From: Enterobacter sp. RHBSTW-00994
GTDB taxonomy: Bacteria; Pseudomonadota; Gammaproteobacteria; Enterobacterales; Enterobacteriaceae
Assembly (NCBI RefSeq): GCF_013782625.1
Contig: NZ_CP056199.1
Location: forward strand, 1,134,588 to 1,198,587
Length of the DNA: 64,000 nt
Direction: 5' to 3'
The notes beneath the pieces are model-generated. The model was not told the DNA's origin, ran no database searches, and saw only the letters and a program-made list of their open reading frames with translations. The position numbers and the translations under genes are program-made. The stretch's first letter is position 1. Each line of letters opens with the position of its first letter. This document shows positions 27,345-37,547 of the stretch, in pieces.

Positions 27345-27914
27345 TAAATTTTCCAGACCTTGTTCAATATCGCGTAAATCGAGTCGCGCACCCGGTTTAG
27401 CCGGGAAGCTATTTAATAGCGAAACATAACGTCCGCTTTGTGGTGTGAATTTCACATGCCGGACAGTGCCTGGTAAAATAATAAGAGTAAGCTTACCTGA
27501 ATTAAGATTTTGCTTAGGTGCAAGTATTCGCGTTGTGACATAACCGTGATTGACAAGTCGGTTTTGTAATACGCTCATTAGCGCATTAATCCCTTTTCCA
27601 CCGAGGCAGTGACCTGTTGCCTGATCGGCAAGTTTCTGAAGCGGCAGCCAGTGGGGTAATTTTTCACGTGGCTGTAGCGTTACCTGCCGGATAGCGAAAC
27701 ACGGTATTTCATCAGGGAAATCAATTTGTTCTGAGATGACGTTCTTGGATGAAAGTCGTACGTCATGCACGGGCGGCGTCAGTTGCGCTTCGCGGGCTCG
27801 CTGGCTTTCCTGCTGGCGAATAAGCTGTTCGTCAGCTAATGGGGCGCTATATCCAGAGGGAAGGACAGAAAATAAAATGACGCTGCTATAAAGGGCGGGC
27901 TGAATCACACGCAC
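27338..27914 (-). pseudogene. Truncated TpsB (ShlB/FhaC-type) two-partner secretion transporter
   Basis: The N-terminal part of an outer-membrane transporter for haemolysin/adhesin partners: signal peptide ending GYSA, then a Gln/Arg-rich helix (DEQLIRQQESQRARE) and two POTRA-like sections (CFAIRQVTL, TRILAPKQNLNSGKLTL). The gene runs for about 190 codons to DIEQGLEN and is then cut by the IS relic; the 16-strand barrel is gone. After the junction the frame reads 30 IS-derived codons to 27249. No TpsA partner gene is visible. It is non-functional as a transporter. Confidence 0.82.
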
Positions 27915-28603
27915 GAAAAATTCCTTTTAATTTTTATATAATTATTGGCTAATAATCCATAATTTAGCCGATGGCAAGATAATGAAATTGCTCCACTGGA
28001 GTAATGTTCTTGTGCAGGCGTTAATAATAAGACTGGCCGACAGGCTGAGTAGGCTATTAAGAGATTTAATCATTGTCAATTCGTTATTTTTAGGAAGGGA
28101 ATGCAAAAGGTTTATTTGGGGAGCGAATTAATTATTATGATGAATATGTCCTGTATTAAATTTGGGAATAATGTTTCTCATTGAGTGGGACTGTTGTTGC
28201 CTCTTTTGCCGTCCTGTGACGTGGATGACGACGATGATGTCAAAACAGACCTTTCACGAAGCGCAGGTAGCCAGTGACTGACAAGCGAATCAGAAGAAAT
28301 CTGCGAGTCTTAGACAGCTTGCATGTGTAACGGTTTTGTATCAAAACTCACTCGTGAGAAGGTAAAAAAGGGGAGGGCAGTGGAGGTCAAAGGATGTGTA
28401 TTACGGCCCTGGGCACAGTATTTCAGGGAATACATGCGTTAAATAAGAAGGTCCAAAATAAATAGAGTGCTAATGAATTTAGGTAATATTTCTTCACCTT
28501 AAGGCTTTCCTAATATTTTATTTGAACACTTTTTCTAATTGGATTTTTATCACTTTAAACCCAGCTATTAAAGTATTTTACACTTTTACGATTTATGTTG
28601 AGT
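27915..28603. other. AT-rich intergenic region before sfuA
   Basis: About 690 bp with no credible gene on either strand. It separates the divergent broken transporter gene and sfuA. Low G+C and the adjacent broken gene suggest decayed imported DNA. Only the Fur box at its right end is recognisable. Confidence 0.5.
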
Positions 28604-28622
28604 GATAGTAATTATCATTAGC
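28604..28622 (+). promoter_or_regulatory. Fur box before sfuA
   Basis: GATAGTAATTATCATTAGC matches the 19-bp Fur consensus GATAATGATAATCATTATC at 15 positions by eye. It is 73 bases before the sfuA start, consistent with iron repression. Confidence 0.75.
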
Positions 28623-28694
28623 GTTTTTATATGCTTTAATCTTTTTCACTCGACTGTATGTTGTTATTCACCTGGGCTTATTAAGGATATTTCC

Positions 28695-29711
28695 ATGAAT
28701 TCTCGCTTATTGTCATGCTTTTCTCTCGCCTTATTATCGTCTTCAATTCTCCTTTCAACTCAATCAGTTGCAGCAGAGAATAATGAAGGCATTGTGGTGT
28801 ACAACGCGCAACATGAAAACCTGGTGAAGTCGTGGGTTGATGATTTTACGAAAGAAACCGGTATTAAGGTGACGCTGCGTAATGGTGGTGATAGTGAGCT
28901 GGGGAATCAGCTTGTTCAGGAAGGAAGTGCATCTCCCGCGGATGTCTTTTTGACAGAAAACTCGCCGGCAATGGTGCTGGTCGATAATGCAAAACTGTTC
29001 GCACCATTAGATGCGGAAACATTAAAGCAGGTTCCTGCGGAATATCGTCCGGCTCATGGTCGTTGGATTGGTATTGCGGCACGTAGCACCGTATTTGTCT
29101 ATAACCCTGAAAAACTCAGTGAAAAACAATTGCCTCTTTCTCTGATGGATCTGGCAAAACCTGAGTGGAAAGGGCGTTGGGCTGCGTCTCCGTCAGGGGC
29201 TGATTTCCAGGCGATTGTCAGCGCGATGCTGGAGCTGAAAGGTGAAAAGGCCACGCTGGAGTGGCTCAAAGCGATGAAAGCCAACTTTGTTGCCTATAAA
29301 GGTAACAGTACCGTGATGAAAGCGGTCAATGCGGGTCAGATTGACGGCGGCGTCATCTATCATTATTACCGTTTTGTGGATCAGTCCAAAACGGGTGAAA
29401 ACAGCAAAAACACCCAGCTTTACTACTTCAAACATAAAGATCCCGGTGCATTTGTGAGCCTCTCTGGTGGTGGTGTTCTGGCTTCCAGTAAGCACAAAGA
29501 GCAGGCGCAGGCATTCATCAAATGGATCACCGGTAAAGAAGGACAGACATTGCTGAAAACCAACGACGCGTTTGAATATGCCGTGGGTGTTAATGCAGCG
29601 TCCAACCCGAAACTGGTTCCTCTGAAGGATCTGGATGCGCCGAAAGTTGAACCGTCTTCGCTCAACAGCAAGAAAGTCATCGATCTGATGACGCAAGCTG
29701 GTCTGCTGTGA
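28695..29711 (+). CDS. sfuA: SfuA, ferric iron-binding periplasmic protein, 338 aa
   Basis: Binds Fe(III) in the periplasm for siderophore-independent uptake. Signal peptide of about 29 residues ends at SVAA; the mature start GIVVYNAQHE and the later YHYYRF segment with adjacent Tyr residues are typical iron ligands of FbpA/SfuA/YfuA. It is very similar to Serratia SfuA as I recall it. The start at 28695 is chosen for AAGGA 7 bases upstream and a proper signal; the frame is open earlier but overlaps the Fur box. First gene of sfuABC. Confidence 0.92.
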   Translation: MNSRLLSCFSLALLSSSILLSTQSVAAENNEGIVVYNAQHENLVKSWVDDFTKETGIKVTLRNGGDSELGNQLVQEGSASPADVFLTENSPAMVLVDNAKLFAPLDAETLKQVPAEYRPAHGRWIGIAARSTVFVYNPEKLSEKQLPLSLMDLAKPEWKGRWAASPSGADFQAIVSAMLELKGEKATLEWLKAMKANFVAYKGNSTVMKAVNAGQIDGGVIYHYYRFVDQSKTGENSKNTQLYYFKHKDPGAFVSLSGGGVLASSKHKEQAQAFIKWITGKEGQTLLKTNDAFEYAVGVNAASNPKLVPLKDLDAPKVEPSSLNSKKVIDLMTQAGLL

Positions 29712-29735
29712 TCCAACGGGTAAAGTGAACGCCTT

Positions 29736-31310
29736 ATGTCTGGTCTGAGTCTCACCCTCGGTAAAAATAGCCTGCGCCAGCCCGCGCGCAGGCGTCCTGC
29801 TTTGCCGATGGTCGCGTTAGCGGTGCTGTTTTCATTACTGGCGCTTTTGCCTTTGGGTTTTATTATTGCCACAGGCATAGAGACCGGCTGGGAAACCATT
29901 AAGGCTCTGGTGTTTCGCCCGCGTGTTGCTGAGTTGCTCAGCAACACGCTGTGGCTGGCCGCGCTGGCGGTTCCCGGTTGTATTATCCTGGGCGTGGCAA
30001 TTGCCTGGCTGACGGAACGTACCACGCTGGCGGGCCGTCGGGTATGGTCTGCGCTTGCGGTCGCGCCGCTGGCAATCCCGGCGTTTGTCCAGAGTTATGC
30101 CTGGGTCAGTGCTGTTCCTTCGATGCATGGCCTCTCTTCTGGCATTTTTCTCTCTGTTTTGGCGTACTACCCGTTTATCTCTATGCCGGTGGCTGCGGTG
30201 TTGCGCCGTCTGGATCCTACGCTTGAAGATGTCGCCGCTTCGCTAGGAACACCGCCCTGGCACGTCTTTTTCCGCGTGGTGTTGCCGCAGTTAAAACTCG
30301 CGATCTGCGGTGGTGCGCTGTTGGTCGCGCTGCATTTGCTGGCAGAGTATGGCCTGTTTGTCATGATCCGTTTTGACACGTTCACCACTGCTATTTATGA
30401 CCAGTTTCAGTCCACTTTTAGTGGCCCGGCAGCCAATATGCTGGCAGGGGTTCTGGCGCTGTGTTGCCTGGCAATACTTCTTCTGGAAGGGGCGACACGT
30501 GGCAAAGCGCGCTATGCCCGGATTGGTGCGGGAGCCGCGCGTGAGCAAAAGCGCTGGCCGCTGAGTCGCACTATGGCTGTGCTGGGGCAATTGCTGTTTA
30601 TTGTATTGATCGTTCTTGCGCTGGGCGTTCCGCTGGGTGTGCTCTGCCGATGGATATGGCTTGGGGGCATTCAAAACTGGATGAGCGCCGATCTCTGGTT
30701 CTCCCTGCGCCAGACGCTGATGCTGGGGCTGGGGGGCGCGGGGTTGACGACAGTATGCGTTATTCCCATTGCCTGGCTGGGGATACGTTACCCGCACCGC
30801 CTTTTCCGAATGCTGGAAGGGTGTATATACATCACCAGTTCACTGCCGGGGATTGTAACTGCTCTGGCGCTGGTCACCGTGACCATTCATTATGCGCGCC
30901 CCATCTACCAGACAGAGGTAACGCTTTTTCTCGCATACCTGCTGATGTTTATGCCCAGAGCACTCATCAACCTGCGTGCCGGGATTGCACAAGCACCGGT
31001 TGAGCTGGAAAACGTTGCGCGCAGTCTGGGCAGTTCACCCGCGAAAGCCTTATGGAGCGTAACGATGCGTCTGGCTGCACCGGGTGCGGCGGCAGGCGCG
31101 GCGCTGGTGTTCCTGGGGGTCAGTAATGAACTGACCGCAACGCTGTTGCTCTCCCCACTGGGAACACGCACGCTTTCAACCGGTTTCTGGGCGCTTACCA
31201 GTGAGATCGATTATGTCGCCGCAGCGCCTTACGCCATGCTGATGATCCTGATCTCGCTGCCGCTGACCGGTATTCTTTATATGCAATCCAAAAAAATCGC
31301 AGGGCTTTGA
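29736..31310 (+). CDS. sfuB: SfuB, ferric iron ABC transporter permease, 524 aa
   Basis: Fused double permease with about twelve membrane spans in two homologous halves. Each half has an EAA-type loop: [23 protein letters not shown] in the first and [19 protein letters not shown] in the second. Length is typical of the Fe(III) family (about 520). It lies 24 bases after sfuA and 1 base before sfuC, so it is in an operon. Confidence 0.93.
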   Translation: MSGLSLTLGKNSLRQPARRRPALPMVALAVLFSLLALLPLGFIIATGIETGWETIKALVFRPRVAELLSNTLWLAALAVPGCIILGVAIAWLTERTTLAGRRVWSALAVAPLAIPAFVQSYAWVSAVPSMHGLSSGIFLSVLAYYPFISMPVAAVLRRLDPTLEDVAASLGTPPWHVFFRVVLPQLKLAICGGALLVALHLLAEYGLFVMIRFDTFTTAIYDQFQSTFSGPAANMLAGVLALCCLAILLLEGATRGKARYARIGAGAAREQKRWPLSRTMAVLGQLLFIVLIVLALGVPLGVLCRWIWLGGIQNWMSADLWFSLRQTLMLGLGGAGLTTVCVIPIAWLGIRYPHRLFRMLEGCIYITSSLPGIVTALALVTVTIHYARPIYQTEVTLFLAYLLMFMPRALINLRAGIAQAPVELENVARSLGSSPAKALWSVTMRLAAPGAAAGAALVFLGVSNELTATLLLSPLGTRTLSTGFWALTSEIDYVAAAPYAMLMILISLPLTGILYMQSKKIAGL

Positions 31311-31311
31311 C

Positions 31312-32334
31312 ATGCTTGAATTAACGTCGATCTCGAAATCCTTTGCTGACGTGCAGGTACTTGTGGATCTCAATCTGACTGTTGCCCCTGGCAGCAGAAC
31401 CGCGATTGTGGGGCCCTCTGGCTCCGGTAAAACCACGCTGCTGCGGATCCTTGCCGGGTTTGAAACGCCGGACACGGGCCGTATTGTCATGCAGGGAAGA
31501 ACGCTGTTTGACGAAGGGCTGTTTGTCCCTGCGCATCAGCGCGGTATTGGATTTGTTCCGCAGGAAGGTGCGTTGTTTCCCCATCTTAATGTGGTGGACA
31601 ATATTGCCTGGGGGCTAAGTGGAACCCGTCAGGAGAAAAAACAGCGTGTCATGGCGCTGATGGAGATGGTTTCGCTGGACCGGGAGCTTGCCACACACTG
31701 GCCGCATGAAATATCCGGAGGGCAGCAGCAGCGTGTGGCGCTTGCTCGTGCACTGGCACAGCGTCCTTCGCTGATGCTGTTAGATGAGCCGTTTTCTGCC
31801 CTTGATACCGGGCTTCGCGCAATGACGCGCAAAGCAACAGCCGATCTGCTTGCCGAAGCTGGCGTTGCGTCTATTCTGGTGACGCACGATCAGAACGAGG
31901 CTCTGTCATTTGCCACGCAGGTCGCCGTGATGCGTGCCGGTCGGTTTACCCAGGTGGGTACGCCTTTTGAGGTTTATACGCAACCGGTTGATGAAGAAAC
32001 CGCACTGTTCCTCGGTGATGCGCTGGTGCTTCCCGCACAGTTTTCCGCTGGACGAGCACGATGCTTACTGGGCGAGGTCCTTACGGACCCTGCGCAGGGA
32101 AAGGGGCAAGGGCGGGTGATGCTGAGACCTGAACAACTGGTCATTACGCCATGTTCACCACATGAAAGCGTAATCTCGATTATCGATGTTGATTTTACCG
32201 GGCATTTATCAACGCTCACGCTTGCGATACCTGGCGAAGCCGTTCCGCTGACGCTGAAAACAGTGAGTCAAGCGGGCTGGCATCCTGGTGCGTCGGTGCG
32301 CATTGATATCACCGGTAAGGCGCAGGTTTTTTGA
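31312..32334 (+). CDS. sfuC: SfuC, ferric iron ABC transporter ATPase, 340 aa
   Basis: ATPase of the iron importer. Walker A GPSGSGKTT at about residues 34-42, signature SGGQQQR near 139, Walker B LMLLDEPFSALD near 157, and a C-terminal regulatory beta domain of about 100 residues as in FbpC/PotA. The ATG follows the sfuB stop by one base. Completes sfuABC. Confidence 0.93.
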   Translation: MLELTSISKSFADVQVLVDLNLTVAPGSRTAIVGPSGSGKTTLLRILAGFETPDTGRIVMQGRTLFDEGLFVPAHQRGIGFVPQEGALFPHLNVVDNIAWGLSGTRQEKKQRVMALMEMVSLDRELATHWPHEISGGQQQRVALARALAQRPSLMLLDEPFSALDTGLRAMTRKATADLLAEAGVASILVTHDQNEALSFATQVAVMRAGRFTQVGTPFEVYTQPVDEETALFLGDALVLPAQFSAGRARCLLGEVLTDPAQGKGQGRVMLRPEQLVITPCSPHESVISIIDVDFTGHLSTLTLAIPGEAVPLTLKTVSQAGWHPGASVRIDITGKAQVF

Positions 32335-32501
32335 CGCAGACTTCGCCTGAAACATTGCCCACCAGTCGGGTGTGATAAAAGAATAACCTTGATTTATTGG
32401 TATATTCTGAGGTTCTCAGCCAGGCTAAGAGAGCCAATATCTGAAGACGAATTGCAGTATGACGCCCCTTTGTCCGAAAGGGGGTATTCCCGGAGACTTC
32501 G

Positions 32502-32732
32502 ATGCTTGAATTACGCCCCAACTGTGAGTGCTGTGATTGTGACCTACCGCCAGCATCAAGCGATGCCCGGATCTGTTCGTTTGAATGTACCTTTTGTGTC
32601 ACCTGCGCGGAGGGAAAACTGGCCGGTATCTGCCCAAACTGCGGTGGAGAATTGGTCCGCCGCCCCATCAGGCCTGCGGAAAAACTGATAAACAACCCGG
32701 CCTCCACCCGTCGGGTGTCATCCTCGCATTAA
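32502..32732 (+). CDS. DUF1272 zinc-ribbon protein, 76 aa
   Basis: Small cytoplasmic protein with about eight Cys residues in the DUF1272 pattern: CECCDCDLPP, then ICSFECTFCVTCAEG and ICPNCGGEL. The Cys pairs imply one or two structural zinc sites. Starts MLELRPNCE with GGAG upstream. It follows a hairpin (CCCCTTTGTCCGAAAGGGG, 32464-32482). Its end overlaps the convergent EAL gene by 4 bases. Function is unknown in all species. Confidence 0.85.
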   Translation: MLELRPNCECCDCDLPPASSDARICSFECTFCVTCAEGKLAGICPNCGGELVRRPIRPAEKLINNPASTRRVSSSH

Positions 32733-33595
32733 CAGGCATACTCACGTTGCTCAGCCACCATCCTGATCAACTCATTTGCCGGAATCGGCCGACAAAAATA
32801 ATACCCTTGCAGGAAGTCGATATTCTTCGCCCGTAAGTAGTCAGCTTGGGCCTGCGTTTCCACGCCTTCAGCGATGATGGTCAAATGCATTTTTTTCACC
32901 AGCTCGATAAGGCTGTCAACCAGGCGAGTATCGCTGTTTTCGCCAATCTGGCTGACGAATAATTTGTCAATTTTGATAAATTCAGGGTTCAGGGCGTAAA
33001 TGTAAGAGAGATTCGAATACCCTGTTCCAAAATCATCCAGTGCGACAGAAATATCGGATTTTCTTAAAGTCGCAAACCACTCGCTTAGCTGTGGTGTGAA
33101 ATGCATTGGGTGTCTTTCCGTGATTTCGATAACCAGATGAACGTGACTGGCGGCGAGTCGGTGCAAAAGCTCGACAGTATCTTTCTCGAAATGGGGATCG
33201 AAACAATTATGGGCGCTGAGGTTAATGCAGATATACAGCCCGTCAGGGAAAAGCTGAATCTGATGCTGGAGATCTGAAATAACCTGCTGTATCAACTGGT
33301 GAGTCAGCGGCGCAATAAGGTTATTCTCCTCCGCCACAGGGATGAAAATATCAGGTGAAATGTAGCCATAAAGAGGGTGTTTCCATCTGGCGAGCACCTC
33401 CACGCCGGCGATCTTACCTGTTTTCCCGTCGATAAAGGGCTGATAAAACGGCACGATCTGGTGCGAATGGATCGCGAGGTTCAGAGCTTTTGCTGGCGGA
33501 ATAAAGGGTGAGAGTCGTCGCCTGCCAAAAAAACGCGCCAGGAAAGCACTGAGACCTGAAAGCGTTGCGGGTGGGTTTTTGGGTAAAGTATTCAT
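32729..33595 (-). CDS. EAL-domain cyclic-di-GMP phosphodiesterase, 288 aa
   Basis: Cytoplasmic protein with one EAL domain from about residue 45 to the end. The active-site series is complete: EVLARW (66-71), NLSAHN, EITERH, LDDFGTGYSN, KIDK, EGVETQ and LQGYYFCRP. There is no transmembrane segment or GGDEF domain. It should lower c-di-GMP and so favour motility over attachment. It is downstream of a chemoreceptor on the same strand (gap about 60 bases) and may be co-expressed. Confidence 0.9.
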   Translation of the reverse strand: MNTLPKNPPATLSGLSAFLARFFGRRRLSPFIPPAKALNLAIHSHQIVPFYQPFIDGKTGKIAGVEVLARWKHPLYGYISPDIFIPVAEENNLIAPLTHQLIQQVISDLQHQIQLFPDGLYICINLSAHNCFDPHFEKDTVELLHRLAASHVHLVIEITERHPMHFTPQLSEWFATLRKSDISVALDDFGTGYSNLSYIYALNPEFIKIDKLFVSQIGENSDTRLVDSLIELVKKMHLTIIAEGVETQAQADYLRAKNIDFLQGYYFCRPIPANELIRMVAEQREYAC

Positions 33596-33656
33596 GGCTT
33601 ACCTTCATTTCGCTTCCGCCCGGAAAGCGTACTTTTTCCAGGCGAGAGGTTCATTA

Positions 33657-35594
33657 TCAGAATTTAACCCAGTCAGCCTGGTCGTTGGTTTGGACACGTT
33701 TAACGGCGGCAGTGTTGGCGATGTTTCTTCTGCTCATTCTGCGTCGTTCATCGCGCCCCTCCGGATCTTTTGATACCTGGAATATAGCGACCACATTCTC
33801 AAGCTGTATGGCCTGCTCTTCGAGTGAACCCGCAGCAGCGGAGGACTCTTCCACCAGAGCCGCGTTTTGCTGTGTGGTGGTGTCCATCTCAGCCATGGCC
33901 TGTGCAATTTGTGAAATACCCCGGCTTTGTTCGCCGGTGGCAGCGGCTATTTCGTTCATGATGTCGCGTACCTGGGCCACTGACATCTCGATTTTAGACA
34001 TCGCATCGCCTGCGTTTTCCACCAGGCTAAAGCCGGTATCCACATGGACGACAGACTCCTTAATCAGGCTTTCGATCTCTTTTGCCGACTGAGCGCTACG
34101 TTGGGCGAGCGTTCTTACTTCGGCGGCGACCACAGCAAACCCTTTTCCCTGGTCGCCAGCCCGCGCGGCTTCTACGGCGGCATTCAGTGCCAGAATATTG
34201 GTCTGGAATGCGATGCTGTTAATCACGGTTGTGATTTCAGAAATCCGGTGCGAACTGCTGCGCACGTTTTTCATGGTGTCGATGACTTTCAGCGAGATCT
34301 GGCTTCCTTCGCTGGCCTTCTGCGATGCTTCTTCGGTCAGCAGGCGCGCATGGTTAGCATTTTCCGCATTTAGCGCAACGGTTGAGGTGAGTTCTTCCAT
34401 GCTGGCAGCGGTTTCCACCACAGCGGCAGACTGTTGTTCCGTTCGTGCGGAGAGATCCATATTGCCGGCGGCGATTTCAGTCGAGGATTGCGAAACGCTG
34501 CTCACTCCATTGCGAACGTCGATAATGATCTTCTTGAGATTCTCGTTCATCTCAGAAACCGCCTGCATTAGCAGGCCAGGCTCATCACGGCGGGTGCTGG
34601 TTAGCGTGCTGGTCAGATCGCCTTTGGCGATTTGTTCCGCGACACGCAACGTTTCACTGAGTGGCCGGGTGATTGATACGGTAATGCCCATTGCCAGCAA
34701 GATGCCTAAAGCAATACCTGCCGCCGCAACAGCGCTCATTTGCATCTGGACGCTGTCGACGGTATCAGCAACTTTTTGTTGCTGGCTGGTAAAAAGCGCC
34801 TGAATGGCCTGGGTTAATGCCAGTGCTTTGCCGGTTAAGGCTTCAGATAGCGTCGACTGAGCGGTCCAGACCTGTTTAAAGTTTTCCAGTTCGGCAGCAA
34901 TTGACTGCATATCGGTGATGCCGGTCTGTAGCCAGGGTTTTTGATCCTCCGCGACGACTTGTAAAAGTTGCTCTGAATCGGCTTTGGCAGCGGCGATGCG
35001 TGTCAGAATTCCTTGCCTGAGCTCATCTGTAGGATGTTGTTTATACAGTGAAACCTGGGAATCGATGTCGCTCATAATAAAAGCAACCTGCGCAGCAACC
35101 AGCGTCTGCTGAGGAGGCAGAGAGTTGCCCCGGCTTAATCTGGAGGCTATCTCTGAGTTATCACAGAGATTTTTTGTGTCGAGTTTACGTTCGCTCTCTT
35201 TTTTGGCAGACAGCGATTTGGTGAAGGGGGTAAGCGTTTCAATGTAGCTGTTCACGGCATTTACCGTGGCATCAACGGCCGCTTTGCCGCCTGGTTCCCA
35301 TGTCAGAGAACTTAAGTCTGTCACTAATTGCTGCATATGCTGCGCGGCAGCATTCGTCTGATCCAGGTACTTTTGATCAAGCGTGTATTGAAAATTGGTG
35401 CGCGCCAGGCGTACCACCGACAGCGTGTTAAACAGGTCTGCAGTGTGACCATTTTTTACAACCTTGTCCTGAATGTTGAGTAAGCCAACGAGCCCAGAAG
35501 CCAGGATAGCAAGGGTAGCCAGTAAGATGGTTGCAAAGCCGAATGATAATTTTCTGCTAACGTTTAAATTTAAAAAACGGTTGAGTATTCTCAT
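33657..35594 (-). CDS. Methyl-accepting chemotaxis protein, 645 aa
   Basis: Inner-membrane chemoreceptor. First membrane span about residues 13-33; a large periplasmic helical sensor follows (about 35-280); second span near 285-305; HAMP near 305-360; then the cytoplasmic signalling helices with the hairpin tip [27 protein letters not shown] sequence (here begins INSIAFQ). The C-terminus is DQADWVKF, whose WxxF end resembles the NWETF tether for CheR/CheB. At 645 residues it is longer than Tar or Tsr because of its bigger sensor domain. The ligand is unknown. Confidence 0.93.
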   Translation of the reverse strand: MRILNRFLNLNVSRKLSFGFATILLATLAILASGLVGLLNIQDKVVKNGHTADLFNTLSVVRLARTNFQYTLDQKYLDQTNAAAQHMQQLVTDLSSLTWEPGGKAAVDATVNAVNSYIETLTPFTKSLSAKKESERKLDTKNLCDNSEIASRLSRGNSLPPQQTLVAAQVAFIMSDIDSQVSLYKQHPTDELRQGILTRIAAAKADSEQLLQVVAEDQKPWLQTGITDMQSIAAELENFKQVWTAQSTLSEALTGKALALTQAIQALFTSQQQKVADTVDSVQMQMSAVAAAGIALGILLAMGITVSITRPLSETLRVAEQIAKGDLTSTLTSTRRDEPGLLMQAVSEMNENLKKIIIDVRNGVSSVSQSSTEIAAGNMDLSARTEQQSAAVVETAASMEELTSTVALNAENANHARLLTEEASQKASEGSQISLKVIDTMKNVRSSSHRISEITTVINSIAFQTNILALNAAVEAARAGDQGKGFAVVAAEVRTLAQRSAQSAKEIESLIKESVVHVDTGFSLVENAGDAMSKIEMSVAQVRDIMNEIAAATGEQSRGISQIAQAMAEMDTTTQQNAALVEESSAAAGSLEEQAIQLENVVAIFQVSKDPEGRDERRRMSRRNIANTAAVKRVQTNDQADWVKF

Positions 35595-35768
35595 ATATTA
35601 TTCCCGCGTCGACGAATGTCGATTAACAATATTGTTGTGCTATGTCTCTGAACATTGAGAAATTAATTGGTGGTTTCGGGAAGATGAGAAAAAAAAGCCC
35701 CTCGCTTATTCGCTTAGGGCAAAACCCCTGGTTGACATCACTCATTCAGGGTATCTATTTTCTCTTCT

Positions 35769-36290
35769 TTATCTTTCTGAGTGAGACAGACGCTCACTCA
35801 TTTTATAATAAATTGGGGTGACATCATGGTAATTCACAATGTAGCCTCGGCCTCTGATGTTTTTGATAAAATCGCCGGGTAACCCCAGTCGATTGAGTTT
35901 GTCATTCAAATTGTGGAGAACTTGCCATAATCTCTGTGTAGAAGGGCTTAAGTTATTTTCTTCCCAAATCTTCTCAAATAACTCTTCTTTGGGTACAGGC
36001 GTATTTCTGCCATGCTCCAGAAGATATAAAAATAACTTCAGCATTGTCTCATTAAAATAAAGTGATGCAAAAGTGATACTTTTATCCGTATGACAACCGG
36101 CCAAGCGGTACAATCTGCGATTAAGAATGTCGAAGTGAATTTCATCACCAATCATAAATCCATATAGAGAATAACTCATCTCATTCCTGCCTGCGTTTAT
36201 TAAAGTAGCCTTGTACCCCTGCATTCGAATATGGCAATAAACCTTATCTTTTATGTGGCGGATTATATGGCTGCTACGAATGCTTTCCAA
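35769..36290 (-). CDS. Winged-helix (OmpR/CadC-type) regulator, 173 aa
   Basis: A DNA-binding domain occupies roughly residues 45-160: FNETMLKLFLYLLEHG, FEKIWEENNLSPSTQRLWQVLH and IKNIRGRGYIVNY are the usual helix and wing elements of trans_reg_C domains. No receiver domain and no membrane span are seen, in contrast with the neighbouring MarT-like protein. The N-terminal 40 residues are unlike anything I recognise. Low G+C and unusual codons suggest acquisition. Target genes may include the adjacent chemoreceptor or the regulator at 36753. Confidence 0.75.
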   Translation of the reverse strand: MESIRSSHIIRHIKDKVYCHIRMQGYKATLINAGRNEMSYSLYGFMIGDEIHFDILNRRLYRLAGCHTDKSITFASLYFNETMLKLFLYLLEHGRNTPVPKEELFEKIWEENNLSPSTQRLWQVLHNLNDKLNRLGLPGDFIKNIRGRGYIVNYHDVTPIYYKMSERLSHSER

Positions 36291-36752
36291 TACACACCCC
36301 TATGCACTATAAGAAATGGGCTGTTTAATCTTTGTTTATGGTGCTCTTGTTTGCATAAATGGTATTGGTGGAATTAAATTCTGTACTCGTCGCCTTTGGC
36401 GCTGTAATTCACTAATTATGCTTACATAACCTATTGCTCAAGATTAAGTTTCAAATTTATAACACAAGTTGGAATTAAATGCTGATTCATGAGATTGTCC
36501 TCATCAGTCTCCCACTTATGCAAGGTGATGCCATGAGAGTAAGGGGATGGCGTCAGTAAGAGGAGTGAACTTATATGATTTATACTGAATTATGACTGGA
36601 ATACTGACGGTTATACGAGGGTAAGATAAAGAGTGGGAATCTTACAATTTATTGATTAGTAGAGATAAAGTTCTGAATCAGATTTCTTGTCGTCGCGCAG
36701 ATGGCATGACGATGAAAAGAATATCTCCCGAGGTGCTATCCGTGGTTAAGCC
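36291..36752. other. Intergenic region between two divergent winged-helix genes
   Basis: About 460 bp, AT-rich, no supportable gene. It must contain promoters of both regulators. Several T-rich and A-rich tracts suggest H-NS binding, by analogy with SPI-3 marT. Confidence 0.45.
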
Positions 36753-37547
36753 ATGACAAAAGTGTATCTGATTAATGACATGCTGCTTTTTGAGCCGGAA
36801 ATGCGCCGCATCGGGCCTTTGGCAGGCTATCCCGAACGCTCCGTGTCGTTGCACGGCCCGGTAAGTGAGTGCCTGCTACAACTCCTTGAACACAATACAC
36901 AGGTGCTTACGCAGCGCTTTTTATTTTCGGCTGTTTGGGAGAGACAGGGCGCGGTCGTCACCACTAATGCGCTTTATCAAACCATTGCGTCTATTCGCAA
37001 GGCATTGAAAACCGCCGGACTTGCGGATGATATTATTAAGACCCTTCCTAAGGAGGGATTTAAGTCCGTTGCTTCACTGCGTGTGGGAGATCGCGATGAG
37101 TTTCTGATGCCACATGATCCCCCGTCAGTGGCCATCGTGACAGAAAAAATCGCTGATATCATTGAACCTTGCGCGCAAACACCCGTCGTTAAACAACGTT
37201 CATCCATTGCGTATTGGCTGGCGGGGGCGATGTTTATTTTCTCCTGTGGTGTCTTTTTTATGACGCTTAATGATGATGCGTCTGTTTTTACGAATTACCA
37301 CAAAATGGGAAATATTGGTGGTTGCGAGGTGTATTCTTCATGGCAGGATATTGATAAAAGTCGCAGTACATTTGACGCGCTTTCCTTACGGTATCCTGTG
37401 ACCTGTAAACCCGGCATGGTGGCCTATTTGACACTCAATCATGCGCAACATGGAATATCGGTGATTACCTGCGATCGTAATCCTAAAGACGGCGAGGCAA
37501 ATTGCAACTCTATCTTTTACAGGCAGCAATATCATGAAGATAAATAA
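36753..37547 (+). CDS. MarT/CadC-like membrane-bound transcriptional regulator, 264 aa
   Basis: ToxR-like one-component regulator: an N-terminal winged-helix DNA-binding domain (about 1-108; AVWERQGAVVTTNALYQTIASI and LPKEGFKSV), a flexible linker, one membrane span (about 152-171) and a periplasmic sensor of about 90 residues with four Cys (GCEVYS, VTCKPG, VITCDRN, EANCNS), suggesting two disulphides. The next gene overlaps its end by 14 bases and encodes a FidL-like protein, the same pairing as marT-fidL of Salmonella SPI-3. The signal sensed and targets are unknown. Confidence 0.8.
   Translation: MTKVYLINDMLLFEPEMRRIGPLAGYPERSVSLHGPVSECLLQLLEHNTQVLTQRFLFSAVWERQGAVVTTNALYQTIASIRKALKTAGLADDIIKTLPKEGFKSVASLRVGDRDEFLMPHDPPSVAIVTEKIADIIEPCAQTPVVKQRSSIAYWLAGAMFIFSCGVFFMTLNDDASVFTNYHKMGNIGGCEVYSSWQDIDKSRSTFDALSLRYPVTCKPGMVAYLTLNHAQHGISVITCDRNPKDGEANCNSIFYRQQYHEDK

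Noticed and set aside
32585..32836. Alternative plus-strand frame overlapping DUF1272 and the EAL gene
   Set aside because: It is out of phase with DUF1272, whose Cys pattern is diagnostic, and runs antisense into the EAL gene.
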